Source: JBFKAV01 sp041621405 (GTDB lineage Bacteria; Pseudomonadota; Alphaproteobacteria; Rhodobacterales; Rhodobacteraceae). From it: a stretch of DNA of 64,000 bases. The position numbers were made by a program, and so were the translations under genes. The notes under the pieces were generated by a model. It had not been told where the DNA came from. It was given only the letters and a program-made list of their open reading frames with translations, and did not search any database. Shown one piece after another: positions 34,027 to 42,449 of the stretch (the first letter of the stretch is position 1; each line of letters begins with the position of its first letter). The stretch spans positions 1 to 64,000 of the forward strand of contig JBFKAV010000002.1 in the NCBI GenBank assembly GCA_041621405.1, given 5' to 3'.

Positions 34027-34847
34027 GCCATGAGCTCCAGCCAGGCGCGGATCGCCTTGACGCTCGCGGCCTCGTCGAGGAACGGGACATGGGCGCGGCC
34101 CGGCACCTCCGCGAAGATCATGTCGGGGCGGCGGCGGCGCATCTCTTCCGCCGTCTCCCGCGAGAGCAGGTCGGAGTGGGCACCGCGGATCAGCGCGAGC
34201 GGCAGGCCCTCGCAGGCGTCGTAGAGCGGCCAGAGGTCGGGGGCGGGGCCGTCGAAGGCGGCGAGGAAAGCTTCGCGGAGCCCCGGGTCGTAGGTAATCT
34301 TGAGCCGGCCCCCGGCCTCGAGGTAGTGCAGCCGCGCCTCTTCGAGCCAGCGCCCCGGCGGCACCTCGTGGAAACCAGGGTTGTGGCGCGGCATCGCGGC
34401 GGCGGCCTCGGCATGGGTGCGCAGCGAGGGGTTTCGGCCGACGTAGTCCGAGATCCGCTCCAGCCCGGCGCGCTCGATCACAGGCCCGACGTCGTTGAGC
34501 GCAAGCCCGAGCAAGCGGTCCTTCGCGGTCGCCGCCAGCATCATCCCGATCAGCCCGCCGCGCGAGGTGCCGAGCACCGCGGCCTTCTCGATGCCGAGGC
34601 GGTCGAGCAGCATCAGGACGTCCTGCGCCTCGTTCGGCACGGTGTAGGACATCGGGTCGTCGGCCCAGTCGGACTGGCCGCGGCCGCGGTAGTCAGGGCG
34701 GATCAGGCGCAGGGGCGGCAGGTGCGGGGCGAGGTAGTCGAAGTCGCGGCCGGTGCGGGTCAGGCCGGGCAGGCAGAGAAGCGGCAGCCCCTCGCCCTCG
34801 TCGGTGTAGTACAGCGACAGCCCGTCCCAGGTGGTGTGGCGCGGCAT
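34023..34847 (-). CDS. Alpha/beta hydrolase
   Basis: 274 residues. Oxyanion motif CLPGLTRTGRDFDYLAPHL, nucleophile elbow LGTSRGGLIGM and a catalytic His in PGRAHVPFLDE. RPDYRGRGQSDWADD is typical of esterase/lactonase-type members. Its ATG overlaps the stop of the HAD gene and its stop overlaps the dehydratase start, giving a coupled three-gene unit. Function within the unit is unknown. Confidence 0.8.
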   Translation of the reverse strand: MPRHTTWDGLSLYYTDEGEGLPLLCLPGLTRTGRDFDYLAPHLPPLRLIRPDYRGRGQSDWADDPMSYTVPNEAQDVLMLLDRLGIEKAAVLGTSRGGLIGMMLAATAKDRLLGLALNDVGPVIERAGLERISDYVGRNPSLRTHAEAAAAMPRHNPGFHEVPPGRWLEEARLHYLEAGGRLKITYDPGLREAFLAAFDGPAPDLWPLYDACEGLPLALIRGAHSDLLSRETAEEMRRRRPDMIFAEVPGRAHVPFLDEAASVKAIRAWLELMA

Positions 34848-35536
34848 CAGGTCTTCCCCGCGAGGTCGGGGATCGGGGTCAGGTCGGACAGGACGTGGCG
34901 CGGCTTCGCGGGGAGCCGGTCCAACGGCTCCGCGGCACGGTTCACCCAGGCGGTGACGAAGCCGTAATGCGCGGCAGCAGCGGCGTCCCAGCCGTTCGAG
35001 GAGACGAAGAGCACCTCCCCCGGCGCGGTGCCGAAGCGTGCGCCGACGAGGTCGTAGACCCCGCGCGCGGGCTTGAAGATGCCGACCGCCTCGACCGAGA
35101 GCACGTCGTCGAGCAGCGCGCCGATCCCGGCCGAGGCGACGGCGGCCGAGAGCATGTCGGGCGAACCGTTCGAGAGGATTCCGGTGACCAGGCCCTTCGC
35201 CTTCAGCGCCTCCAGCATTCCGCGCACTTCGGGGTAGGCGGCGAGCGCCCAGTAGAGACCGAGGAGGCGCTCGCGCAGGGCGTCGTCGTCGCCGAGACCC
35301 TGCGCCTCGAGCGCCCAGTCGAGCCCGTCCCGGGTGACGGTCCAGAAATCGGTATGGGCGGCCATCACGGCGCGCAGCCAGGTGTATTGCAGCTGCTTGG
35401 CGCGCCAGTCGGCGGCGAGCTTCGGCCAGACCTCGGCGAGCTTCTCGCCGCCGGGCTCGGCGGCGGCCTGGCGCGCGGCGGCGGCGACGTCGAAAAGCGT
35501 GCCGTAGGCATCGAAGACGCAGGCGCGGATCGGCAT
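34847..35536 (-). CDS. Haloacid dehalogenase type II (HAD superfamily)
   Basis: 229 residues. HAD motif I is FDAYGTLFD (Asp nucleophile), motif II ILSNGSPDML, motif III Lys in IFKPARGVY, and motif IV SSNGWDAAAA, the SSNxWD type found in L-2-haloacid dehalogenases. It likely hydrolyses a 2-haloalkanoate to a 2-hydroxy acid, although some members are phosphatases. First gene of the HAD-hydrolase-dehydratase unit, with a 174-base gap to the divergent FKBP gene. Confidence 0.85.
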   Translation of the reverse strand: MPIRACVFDAYGTLFDVAAAARQAAAEPGGEKLAEVWPKLAADWRAKQLQYTWLRAVMAAHTDFWTVTRDGLDWALEAQGLGDDDALRERLLGLYWALAAYPEVRGMLEALKAKGLVTGILSNGSPDMLSAAVASAGIGALLDDVLSVEAVGIFKPARGVYDLVGARFGTAPGEVLFVSSNGWDAAAAAHYGFVTAWVNRAAEPLDRLPAKPRHVLSDLTPIPDLAGKT

Positions 35537-35710
35537 GGGCAGGCTCCTTCCACGCGGGCGAGACTGGCACGCGGCGCGGGGCAGGGGAAGGGGAACGGGC
35601 GGGGTTTACATCGGCCCCACGAGGCGGCAGGCTCGCGGCAAGCCGGAGCACCTGCCCACGAAGGGCGGCCTCCCGAATTCACCCCTCTAGACGACCCGAA
35701 AGGATAGCCC

Positions 35711-36139
35711 ATGACCGAGGTCAAGGCGGGCGACACCGTTCGCATCCATTACACCGGCACGCTGGCAGACGGCACCGTGTTCGACAGCTCGGACGGCCGC
35801 GCGCCGCTCGAATTCACCGTCGGTTCGGGCCAGATCATCCCGGGCCTCGACTCCGCAATCTCCGGCATGGAGGTGGGCGAGGCCAAGACCGTGGAGGTTC
35901 CGGCTACCGACGCTTATCGCGAGCACGACCCGGAGCGGCTGCAGGAGTTTCCGCGCGCCCAGGTGCCCCAGGAGGTCCCGCTCGAGATCGGCACCGCGCT
36001 GGCGCTGCGCGGGCCCGACGGGCAGAGCCTGCCGGTCAGGGTGGCCGAGGTCACCGAGGAGGTGGTGGTGCTCGACGCCAACCACCCGCTCGCCGGCAAG
36101 GACCTGACGTTCGCCGTCGAGCTCGTCGAGATCGTCTGA
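35711..36139 (+). CDS. FKBP-type peptidyl-prolyl isomerase, SlyD-like
   Basis: 142 residues. The FKBP domain VRIHYTGTLADGTVFDSS and GSGQIIPGLDSAISGM is followed by an insert-in-flap region and LDANHPLAGKDLTF, the signature of SlyD-type proteins. The His/Cys-rich metal-binding tail of E. coli SlyD is absent. A cytosolic folding helper. ATG 35711 is preceded by AAAGGA. Confidence 0.9.
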   Translation: MTEVKAGDTVRIHYTGTLADGTVFDSSDGRAPLEFTVGSGQIIPGLDSAISGMEVGEAKTVEVPATDAYREHDPERLQEFPRAQVPQEVPLEIGTALALRGPDGQSLPVRVAEVTEEVVVLDANHPLAGKDLTFAVELVEIV

Positions 36140-36154
36140 CGCCTGCAGGGCGGC

Positions 36155-36215
36155 GCGGCCTTGCGGCCGCAAGACCTTCCTCTCGCCCCCTCGCCTCTGG
36201 CGCGGGGGCTCGGGC
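36155..36215. repeat. Two-hairpin intergenic repeat, copy B
   Basis: Hairpin 1 GCGGCC-TTGC-GGCCGC (36155-36170), 14-base linker AAGACCTTCCTCTC, hairpin 2 GCCCCC/GGGGGC with a 13-base loop (36185-36209), then TCGGGC. Total length and linker equal those of copy A. A third stem, GGGCGG-GCCT-CCGCCC, follows directly here but not in A. It begins 15 bases after the FKBP stop and could also act as a transcript 3' end. Confidence 0.6.
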
Positions 36216-36325
36216 GGGCCTCCGCCCATGGCTCGGCGGAGTGGCGCCGGCCCGGCGGTGCCACCGATGCCGCGACGCTTCGGTCCGTGCTAGGCTCGCG
36301 GCTCATTCCAGGCAGGGAGGAGGCA

Positions 36326-36718
36326 ATGACCGACATGCACGGTATCACCTACTGGTCGGAGCTCGTGACGCGCAATCCCGAGGCGGCCCGCAGCTACTAC
36401 GGCGCGGTTTGCGGCTGGGGCTGGGACAGGATGCAGACGGGCGAAGGCGGGGATTACCACGTCGCCATGGCGCAGGGCAGGCCGGTGGCCGCGGTGATGG
36501 ACATGGCCGGTGTTCCGGGCATGGACAGGGTGCCGACGCGCTGGTTCACCTATATCGCTGTCGACGATGTCGACGCCGCCGTGAAGGCGACCGAGGAGCG
36601 CGGCGGCAAGGTGATCCGCCCGCCCTTCGAGGTGCCGGGCGTGGGCCGGATCGCGATCCTGGAGGATCCGGGCGGTGCGGCGGTGGGCATGATGACGCCA
36701 GCGGCGATGCCGGGCTGA
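36326..36718 (+). CDS. VOC-family (glyoxalase-like) protein
   Basis: 130 residues. One glyoxalase/bleomycin-resistance fold unit: a beta-alpha start ITYWSELVTRNPEAARSYYG, then TYIAVDDVDAAVKATEERGG and IAILEDPGGAAVGMM. ATG 36326 has GGAGGAGG upstream. Such single-domain proteins usually dimerise; many bind a metal, but the substrate is unknown. The following conserved gene starts in the same frame just after its stop. Confidence 0.8.
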   Translation: MTDMHGITYWSELVTRNPEAARSYYGAVCGWGWDRMQTGEGGDYHVAMAQGRPVAAVMDMAGVPGMDRVPTRWFTYIAVDDVDAAVKATEERGGKVIRPPFEVPGVGRIAILEDPGGAAVGMMTPAAMPG

Positions 36719-36736
36719 GGCGCGAGGGGGAGGGGC

Positions 36737-37324
36737 ATTGAGACGGCGATCGAGCGGATCCGGGCGCGGCTCCGCGAGCTACGGGAGGAGCTTGAGTCGG
36801 AGCTGGCGGAAGGCCGCGAGGAATTCCGCTGCCATATCGAGCGCCGACGGGTGGTTTTCGACGCCGAGGCCCGCGCCCGCCACCGCGCGGCGAAGGAGCG
36901 GCTCTCCGGCTTTCTCGCCCGCACCCGGCCCCTGGTGGTGCTGACGGCGCCAGTGATCTACGCGATGGTCGTGCCGCTCGGCCTTCTCGATCTGACCGTG
37001 ACGCTCTACCAGCGCGTCTGCTTCCCAGTCTTCCGCGTCCCCAAGGTCCGCCGCGGCGCCTACGTCTTCCTCGATCGCCACCAGCTCGGCTCCCTGGACG
37101 GGCTGCAGAAGCTCAACTGCGTCTATTGCGGCTACGCGAACGGCGTCATCGCCTATGCCCGCGAGGTGGCGGCGCACACCGAGCAGTACTGGTGTCCGAT
37201 CAAGCATTCCCGTGCATTGCCCGACCCGCATAGCCGCTACCCCGGAATCCTACCCTTCGGCGATGCCGAGAGCTTCCGCGAGGGGCTCGAGGCACAGCGG
37301 GCGGAACTGGACGAAGGGCGCTGA
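36737..37324 (+). CDS. Conserved membrane protein with Cys motif; apparent ATT start
   Basis: Unrecognised family. One hydrophobic segment (PLVVLTAPVIYAMVVPLGLLD) is followed by LNCVYCGYANG and YWCPIKH, a Cys pattern that could bind a metal. The charged helical N-terminus (RIRARLRELREELESELAEG) reads as true coding sequence, but the first ATG, GTG, TTG or CTG that could supply it is missing: the frame opens right after the VOC stop, and ATT 36737 has GGAGG 3 bases upstream. GTG 36851 is the first conventional start and would remove this helix. It is placed 18 bases after the VOC gene and converges on fabI. Confidence 0.65.
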   Translation: METAIERIRARLRELREELESELAEGREEFRCHIERRRVVFDAEARARHRAAKERLSGFLARTRPLVVLTAPVIYAMVVPLGLLDLTVTLYQRVCFPVFRVPKVRRGAYVFLDRHQLGSLDGLQKLNCVYCGYANGVIAYAREVAAHTEQYWCPIKHSRALPDPHSRYPGILPFGDAESFREGLEAQRAELDEGR

Positions 37325-37330
37325 GCGTCC

Positions 37331-38119
<789 letters not shown>

Positions 38120-38125
38120 GAACCG

Positions 38126-39352
38126 TCACCCATGAAATCTGGAGAGGAGAAGCGTGGCGTTGGTGCCGCCGAAGCCGAAGGAGTTGGAAAGAACGCTGTC
38201 GTGCGCCACGCCCTCGCGGAGCTCGGTGACGATCTCGTCGGGCCGGATCGCGGGGTCGAGCGTGGTCACGTTGATCGAGGGCGCGATGAAGCCATGCTCC
38301 ATCATCAGGAGCGAATAGATCGCCTCGTGCACGCCGGTGGCGCCGAGCGAATGGCCGGTCATCGACTTGGTCGAGCCGATCACCGGGTGGTCCTCGCCCA
38401 TCACCCGGCGGATCGCCTCCACCTCGGTCACGTCGCCCGCCGGGGTCGAGGTGCCGTGGGCGTTGATGTAGCTGACCTTGCGGTCCTCGGGCAGGGTCGA
38501 GAGTGCGAGCCGCATCGAGCGCTCGCCGCCCTCGCCGGAGGGCGCCACCATGTCGTAGCCGTCGGATGTGGCGCCGTAGCCGGTGGCCTCGGCGTAGATC
38601 TTCGCGCCGCGGGCCCGGGCGTGCTCCAGCTCCTCCAGCACCACAACGCCGCCGCCGCCAGCGATGACAAAGCCGTCGCGGGTGGCGTCGTAGGGGCGGG
38701 ACGCGGTCTCGGGCGTGTCGTTGTACTTCGAGCTCATCGCGTTCATCGCGTCGAAGAGGCACGAGAGCGTCCAGTCGACCTCTTCCCCGCCGCCGGCGAA
38801 GACGATGTCCTGCTTGCCCAGCTGGATCTGCTCCACGCCGTTGCCGATGCAATGCGCCGAGGTCGAGCAGGCCGAGGTGATCGAGTAGTTCACGCCCTTG
38901 ATCTTGAACGGCGTGGCCAGGCAGGCGGAATTGGTCGACGACATGCAGCGCGTCACCATGAACGGCCCCATGCGCTTCGGCGCGCCTTTCTCCATGACGA
39001 TCCGGTGCGCCTCGAAGAAGTTCGAGGTCGAAGGCCCGCCCGAGCCCATGATCAACCCGCTGCGCGGATTGGAGACGTCGGACTCCTCGAGCCCGCTGTC
39101 GGCGATCGCCTGCTCCATGGCGATGAAGTTGTAGGCCGCGCCCGGGCCCATGAAGCGCAGGTCGCGCTTGTCGATCACGTCCTCGAGCACGATGTCCGGC
39201 TTCCCGTGCACCTGGCAGCGGAAGCCGTGCGCGGCATAGTCCTCGGCGAAGCTGATCCCCGAGCGGCCCGCCTTCAGCGCGGCGGTGACTTCCTCGGCGT
39301 TGTTGCCGATGGGCGAGACGATGCCGAGCCCGGTGATGACGACACGGCGCAT
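38126..39352 (-). CDS. fabB: 3-oxoacyl-[acyl-carrier-protein] synthase I
   Basis: 408 residues, condensing-enzyme fold. Catalytic Cys in SACSTSAHCIG, His in NAHGTSTPAGD and KSMTGHSLGATG, and the SFGFGGTNA C-terminal motif. Pairing with FabA identifies FabB, needed for unsaturated fatty acids by the anaerobic pathway. It begins 12 bases after fabA ends. Confidence 0.94.
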   Translation of the reverse strand: MRRVVITGLGIVSPIGNNAEEVTAALKAGRSGISFAEDYAAHGFRCQVHGKPDIVLEDVIDKRDLRFMGPGAAYNFIAMEQAIADSGLEESDVSNPRSGLIMGSGGPSTSNFFEAHRIVMEKGAPKRMGPFMVTRCMSSTNSACLATPFKIKGVNYSITSACSTSAHCIGNGVEQIQLGKQDIVFAGGGEEVDWTLSCLFDAMNAMSSKYNDTPETASRPYDATRDGFVIAGGGGVVVLEELEHARARGAKIYAEATGYGATSDGYDMVAPSGEGGERSMRLALSTLPEDRKVSYINAHGTSTPAGDVTEVEAIRRVMGEDHPVIGSTKSMTGHSLGATGVHEAIYSLLMMEHGFIAPSINVTTLDPAIRPDEIVTELREGVAHDSVLSNSFGFGGTNATLLLSRFHG

Positions 39353-39364
39353 GGGCGTTCCTCC

Positions 39365-39880
39365 TCAGTCGGCGGCAGGCGCGAGGCCGACCTTCATGTC
39401 CTTGACGATGTAGATGGTTTCGCCGTCGGCTTCCACGCGGCCGTCGGCCACGCCCATGGTCAGCCGGCGCGACTGCAGCGCCTTGGTGAAGTCGACGAAA
39501 TAGGTGATCTTCTTGCGGTCGGGCCGGACCATGCCGGTGAGCTTCACCTCGCCTACCCCGAGCGCGTAGCCCTGGCCCTGCCAGCCGCGCCATCCGAGGT
39601 TGAAGCCGGTGAGCTGCCAGAGCCCGTCGAGGCCGAGGCAGCCCGGCATGATCGGATTGCCCGGGAAATGGCACTCGAAGAACCAGAGGTCGGGGTGGAT
39701 GTCGAACTCGGCCACCACGTGGCCCTTGCCGTGCGGACCGCCGTCGCCAGAGATATCCGTGATCCGGTCCATCATCAGCATTGGCGGCAGCGGCAGCTGC
39801 GCGTTTCCGGGACCGAAGAGCTCGCCGCGGGCGCAGGCCAGCAGCGCCTCCTTGTCGAAGCTCGTCGGAAACTCGCCCAT
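39365..39880 (-). CDS. fabA: 3-hydroxydecanoyl-[acyl-carrier-protein] dehydratase/isomerase
   Basis: 171 residues, hot-dog fold. The active-site His lies in FECHFPGNPIMPGCLGLDG, the FabA form of the motif (FabZ lacks this extension). It introduces the cis double bond at C10. First gene of fabA-fabB-fabI, divergent from irr, a common alphaproteobacterial arrangement. Confidence 0.94.
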   Translation of the reverse strand: MGEFPTSFDKEALLACARGELFGPGNAQLPLPPMLMMDRITDISGDGGPHGKGHVVAEFDIHPDLWFFECHFPGNPIMPGCLGLDGLWQLTGFNLGWRGWQGQGYALGVGEVKLTGMVRPDRKKITYFVDFTKALQSRRLTMGVADGRVEADGETIYIVKDMKVGLAPAAD

Positions 39881-40007
39881 TGCACCCGGCCCCCCGCCCG
39901 GTCTGGATCGTTCGGACTCCCTCTAGCACCCGGGTTCGCGCGCGTGCAAGGGCAAGACGGCCCCGGGCCGGAGCCGGGCGGCGTGCCGATCCGAGGGACG
40001 ATTCATA

Positions 40008-40037
40008 TTGAAAACCGACGCTTGGGGGTTCTATACA
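40008..40037 (+). promoter_or_regulatory. Putative sigma-70-type promoter of irr
   Basis: TTGAAA (40008-40013) and TATACA (40032-40037) are 18 bases apart and end 35 bases before the irr ATG. The overlapping TTCATATTGAA (40002-40012) is a small dyad that could bind a regulator. Confidence 0.5.
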
Positions 40038-40072
40038 AGGCGGACCGTAGCGGCAAAGGACAGCGCCGAGAG

Positions 40073-40489
40073 ATGACGCCCGAGGCCGAAAGAAGGGGAT
40101 CGCGCTGGCTCGCCGGCGCGGGGCTCAGGCCCACGCGTCAGCGGCTGTCGCTGGCAGCGCTCCTGGTGGGCGACGGAAACGACCGCCACGTCACCGCCGA
40201 AAGCCTCTACGAGGCCGCCTGCGCCGCGGGCGAGAAGGTGTCGCTCGCCACCGTCTACAACACGCTCCGCGCCTTCTGCGAGGCCGGGCTGATCTGCGAG
40301 ATCACGGTCGACGGCTCGAAGAGCTACTTCGACACGCGGGTCGACGACCACCCGCATTTCTACTGGGAAGACACCGCCGAGCTCACCGACGCCCCGGCCG
40401 CGGAGCTGGAATTCTCCCGCCTGCCGCAGGCGCCCGAGGGGGCCGAGGTGGCGCGGGTAGACGTGGTGATCCGGCTCCGGCGCGTCTGA
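40073..40489 (+). CDS. irr: Iron response regulator of the Fur family
   Basis: 138 residues. Winged helix with LRPTRQRLSLAALL, TAESLYEAACAAG and SLATVYNTLRAFCEAGLI, and the Irr-type DDHPHFYWED segment (HxH) in the dimerisation domain. Irr senses haem rather than free iron and represses or activates iron genes when iron is scarce. Divergence from fabA matches other alphaproteobacteria. ATG 40073 has AAGGA 12 bases upstream. Confidence 0.9.
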   Translation: MTPEAERRGSRWLAGAGLRPTRQRLSLAALLVGDGNDRHVTAESLYEAACAAGEKVSLATVYNTLRAFCEAGLICEITVDGSKSYFDTRVDDHPHFYWEDTAELTDAPAAELEFSRLPQAPEGAEVARVDVVIRLRRV

Positions 40490-40494
40490 AGCCG

Positions 40495-41535
40495 TCAGAA
40501 CGGCGCGGACACCCCAAGCCGCAGGGCCTCATCCCTCAATTCCTCGCACGTCGCCGCGGGCAGCTCGATCCCTTCGGCGAGACCCCTCTCGGCATTCCGC
40601 GCCTCGGGTTCACCAGGAAAGAAGATTTCTTCCACCCCCGGCGCGCGCGGGGCCGATTTCAATGTCTCGATCATCTGCTCCATGTCCGCCTCGAACGCGG
40701 CGAGGGGCCGACAGGCGGCGATGTCGATGGCGATGGCGAGGTGGCCGACCCCGCTGCGCCCCTCGGCCACGTAGGGGCCGGTCACCGCTTGGCCGAAGCC
40801 GCTGCCGGACAGGACGCCCGAGAGCACGTCCATCAGGACCGAGATGCCATAGCCCTTGTGCCCGGCCATCGGCAGGATCGCACCGACGATGCCCGCCGCG
40901 GGGTCGGTGGTGGCCCGGCCCTCGGCGTCGATCGCCCAGCCTTCGGGGATCGCCTCGCCCCGCTGGCGGGAGAGGTAGAGCTTCCCGCGCGCCACCGACG
41001 TGTTGGCGATGTCGAGCATCATCGGCGGATAGCGACCAGCCGGCGCGGCCCAGGACCAGGGGTTGTTGCCCACCTGCTTCTGCCGCCCGCCCCAGGGCGC
41101 CATCGCGGGACTCGCGTTGGTGGAGAGAAAGCCGATGCAGCCCTCGGCGGCAGCCATGCGGGTGAAGTACATCGCCGTGCCGAAATGGCCTGAGTTCCGC
41201 ACCGCGACCGCGCCGATCCCGTGCGCCCTGGCCGCAGCGATGGCCTCGCCCATGGCGCGGGCCGCGATGACCTGGCCGATGCCGTCCTGCCCGTCGAGCA
41301 CCCTGAGCGCGCCGGCGTCGCTGACCACCCGGGGCTCGGCGGAAACGTCCATGGCGCCGCTGCGCATCCGGGCGGCGTACCAGAACGTGCGCATCACCCC
41401 GTGCGACTGATGGCCCCAGAGATCGGCCTGCACCAGGCTGTCGGCCAAGAGCCGCGCCGCCGCGTCCGGAACCCCGAGCTTGCCGTAGCACGCCGCCGCG
41501 AAGCTTCGAAGCGCCTCCGGCGGAACGCGGCTCAC
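40495..41535 (-). CDS. Ldh2/malate-lactate dehydrogenase family oxidoreductase
   Basis: 346 residues. The family motifs DLWGHQSHGVMR, AVRNSGHFGTAMYF (catalytic His), NNPWSWAAPAG and PMAGHKGYGISVLMDVLSG are clear. NAD(P)-dependent reduction of a 2-keto acid, such as malate, sulfolactate, ureidoglycolate or delta1-piperideine carboxylate in relatives. The GTG at 41535 overlaps the NAD kinase stop (GTGA), so it is co-translated with nadK. The substrate is not determined. Confidence 0.84.
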   Translation of the reverse strand: MSRVPPEALRSFAAACYGKLGVPDAAARLLADSLVQADLWGHQSHGVMRTFWYAARMRSGAMDVSAEPRVVSDAGALRVLDGQDGIGQVIAARAMGEAIAAARAHGIGAVAVRNSGHFGTAMYFTRMAAAEGCIGFLSTNASPAMAPWGGRQKQVGNNPWSWAAPAGRYPPMMLDIANTSVARGKLYLSRQRGEAIPEGWAIDAEGRATTDPAAGIVGAILPMAGHKGYGISVLMDVLSGVLSGSGFGQAVTGPYVAEGRSGVGHLAIAIDIAACRPLAAFEADMEQMIETLKSAPRAPGVEEIFFPGEPEARNAERGLAEGIELPAATCEELRDEALRLGVSAPF

Positions 41536-42299
41536 GCGAACTGCTCGCGGATCAGCCGCTCCTCCAGCCCGTGGCCGGGGTCGAACAGGAGCCGGTGGCG
41601 CACGGCGTGCTCGATCTCGACTTCGACCGCCACCGCGACCGTCGACGAGCGGCTGTCGGCATCGGCCATCACCGGGCGCTTGTCGGCCTCGAGCACGTCG
41701 AAACGCACTTTGGCGCTGCTCGGCAGAAGCGCGCCGCGCCATCGCCGCGGCCGGAACGCCGCCATCGCGGTCAGGGCCAGTACCTCGGCGCCGATCGGCA
41801 GGATCGGGCCGTGCGCCGAGTAGTTGTAGGCGGTCGATCCGGCGGGGGTGGCCACCAGCGCCCCGTCGCAGACCAACTCCTCCATCCTGACCCGGCCGTC
41901 CACGGTGATCCGGAGCTTCGCCGCCTGCGGCCCCGCGCGCAGGATCGAGACCTCGTTGATCGCCAGCGCCTCGGTCACTTCGCCGTCCGCGGCATGGGCG
42001 CGCATCCGCAACGGATGGATCACCTCCTCCTGGGCCTGGTCCAGCCGATCGTTGAGCCCCGCCTCGCCGTATTCGTTCATCAGAAAGCCGATCGTGCCGC
42101 AGTTCATGCCGTAGACCGGCACGTCGAGCGCCTGGGTGGCGTTCAGCGTCTGGAGCATGAAGCCGTCGCCGCCCAGCGCCACGATCACCTCGGCCTCGCC
42201 GGTCACGGCGTTGCCGTAGGAGGCCGAAAGCGCCCTCAGCGCCGCCTGCGCGATCTCGGCCTCGCTGGCGAGAAAGGCGATCTTCCGCCGTCCGGCCAT
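41532..42299 (-). CDS. nadK: NAD kinase
   Basis: 255 residues from ATG 42299, with GGGGGAG 4 bases upstream; a TTG seven codons earlier is weaker. The GGDGFML motif, NEVSILR and the substrate motif TPAGSTAYNYSAHGP are diagnostic. It phosphorylates NAD to NADP. The coupled dehydrogenase may use the product, but that is inference. Confidence 0.92.
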   Translation of the reverse strand: MAGRRKIAFLASEAEIAQAALRALSASYGNAVTGEAEVIVALGGDGFMLQTLNATQALDVPVYGMNCGTIGFLMNEYGEAGLNDRLDQAQEEVIHPLRMRAHAADGEVTEALAINEVSILRAGPQAAKLRITVDGRVRMEELVCDGALVATPAGSTAYNYSAHGPILPIGAEVLALTAMAAFRPRRWRGALLPSSAKVRFDVLEADKRPVMADADSRSSTVAVAVEVEIEHAVRHRLLFDPGHGLEERLIREQFA

Positions 42300-42449
42300 G
42301 GCGCTCCCCCCCGGTTTCAAAAGTCATTGCAAGCGCGGATCGGAAACACAAGCGCCGCCCGGCCTGCAAGGAATGCCGCTTTCCGCACTTTGCGCCTTGG
42401 GGCGTTTCCGCTAGACAGCGCCCCATCCCCGGGCCGAGGAGGGCACCCC

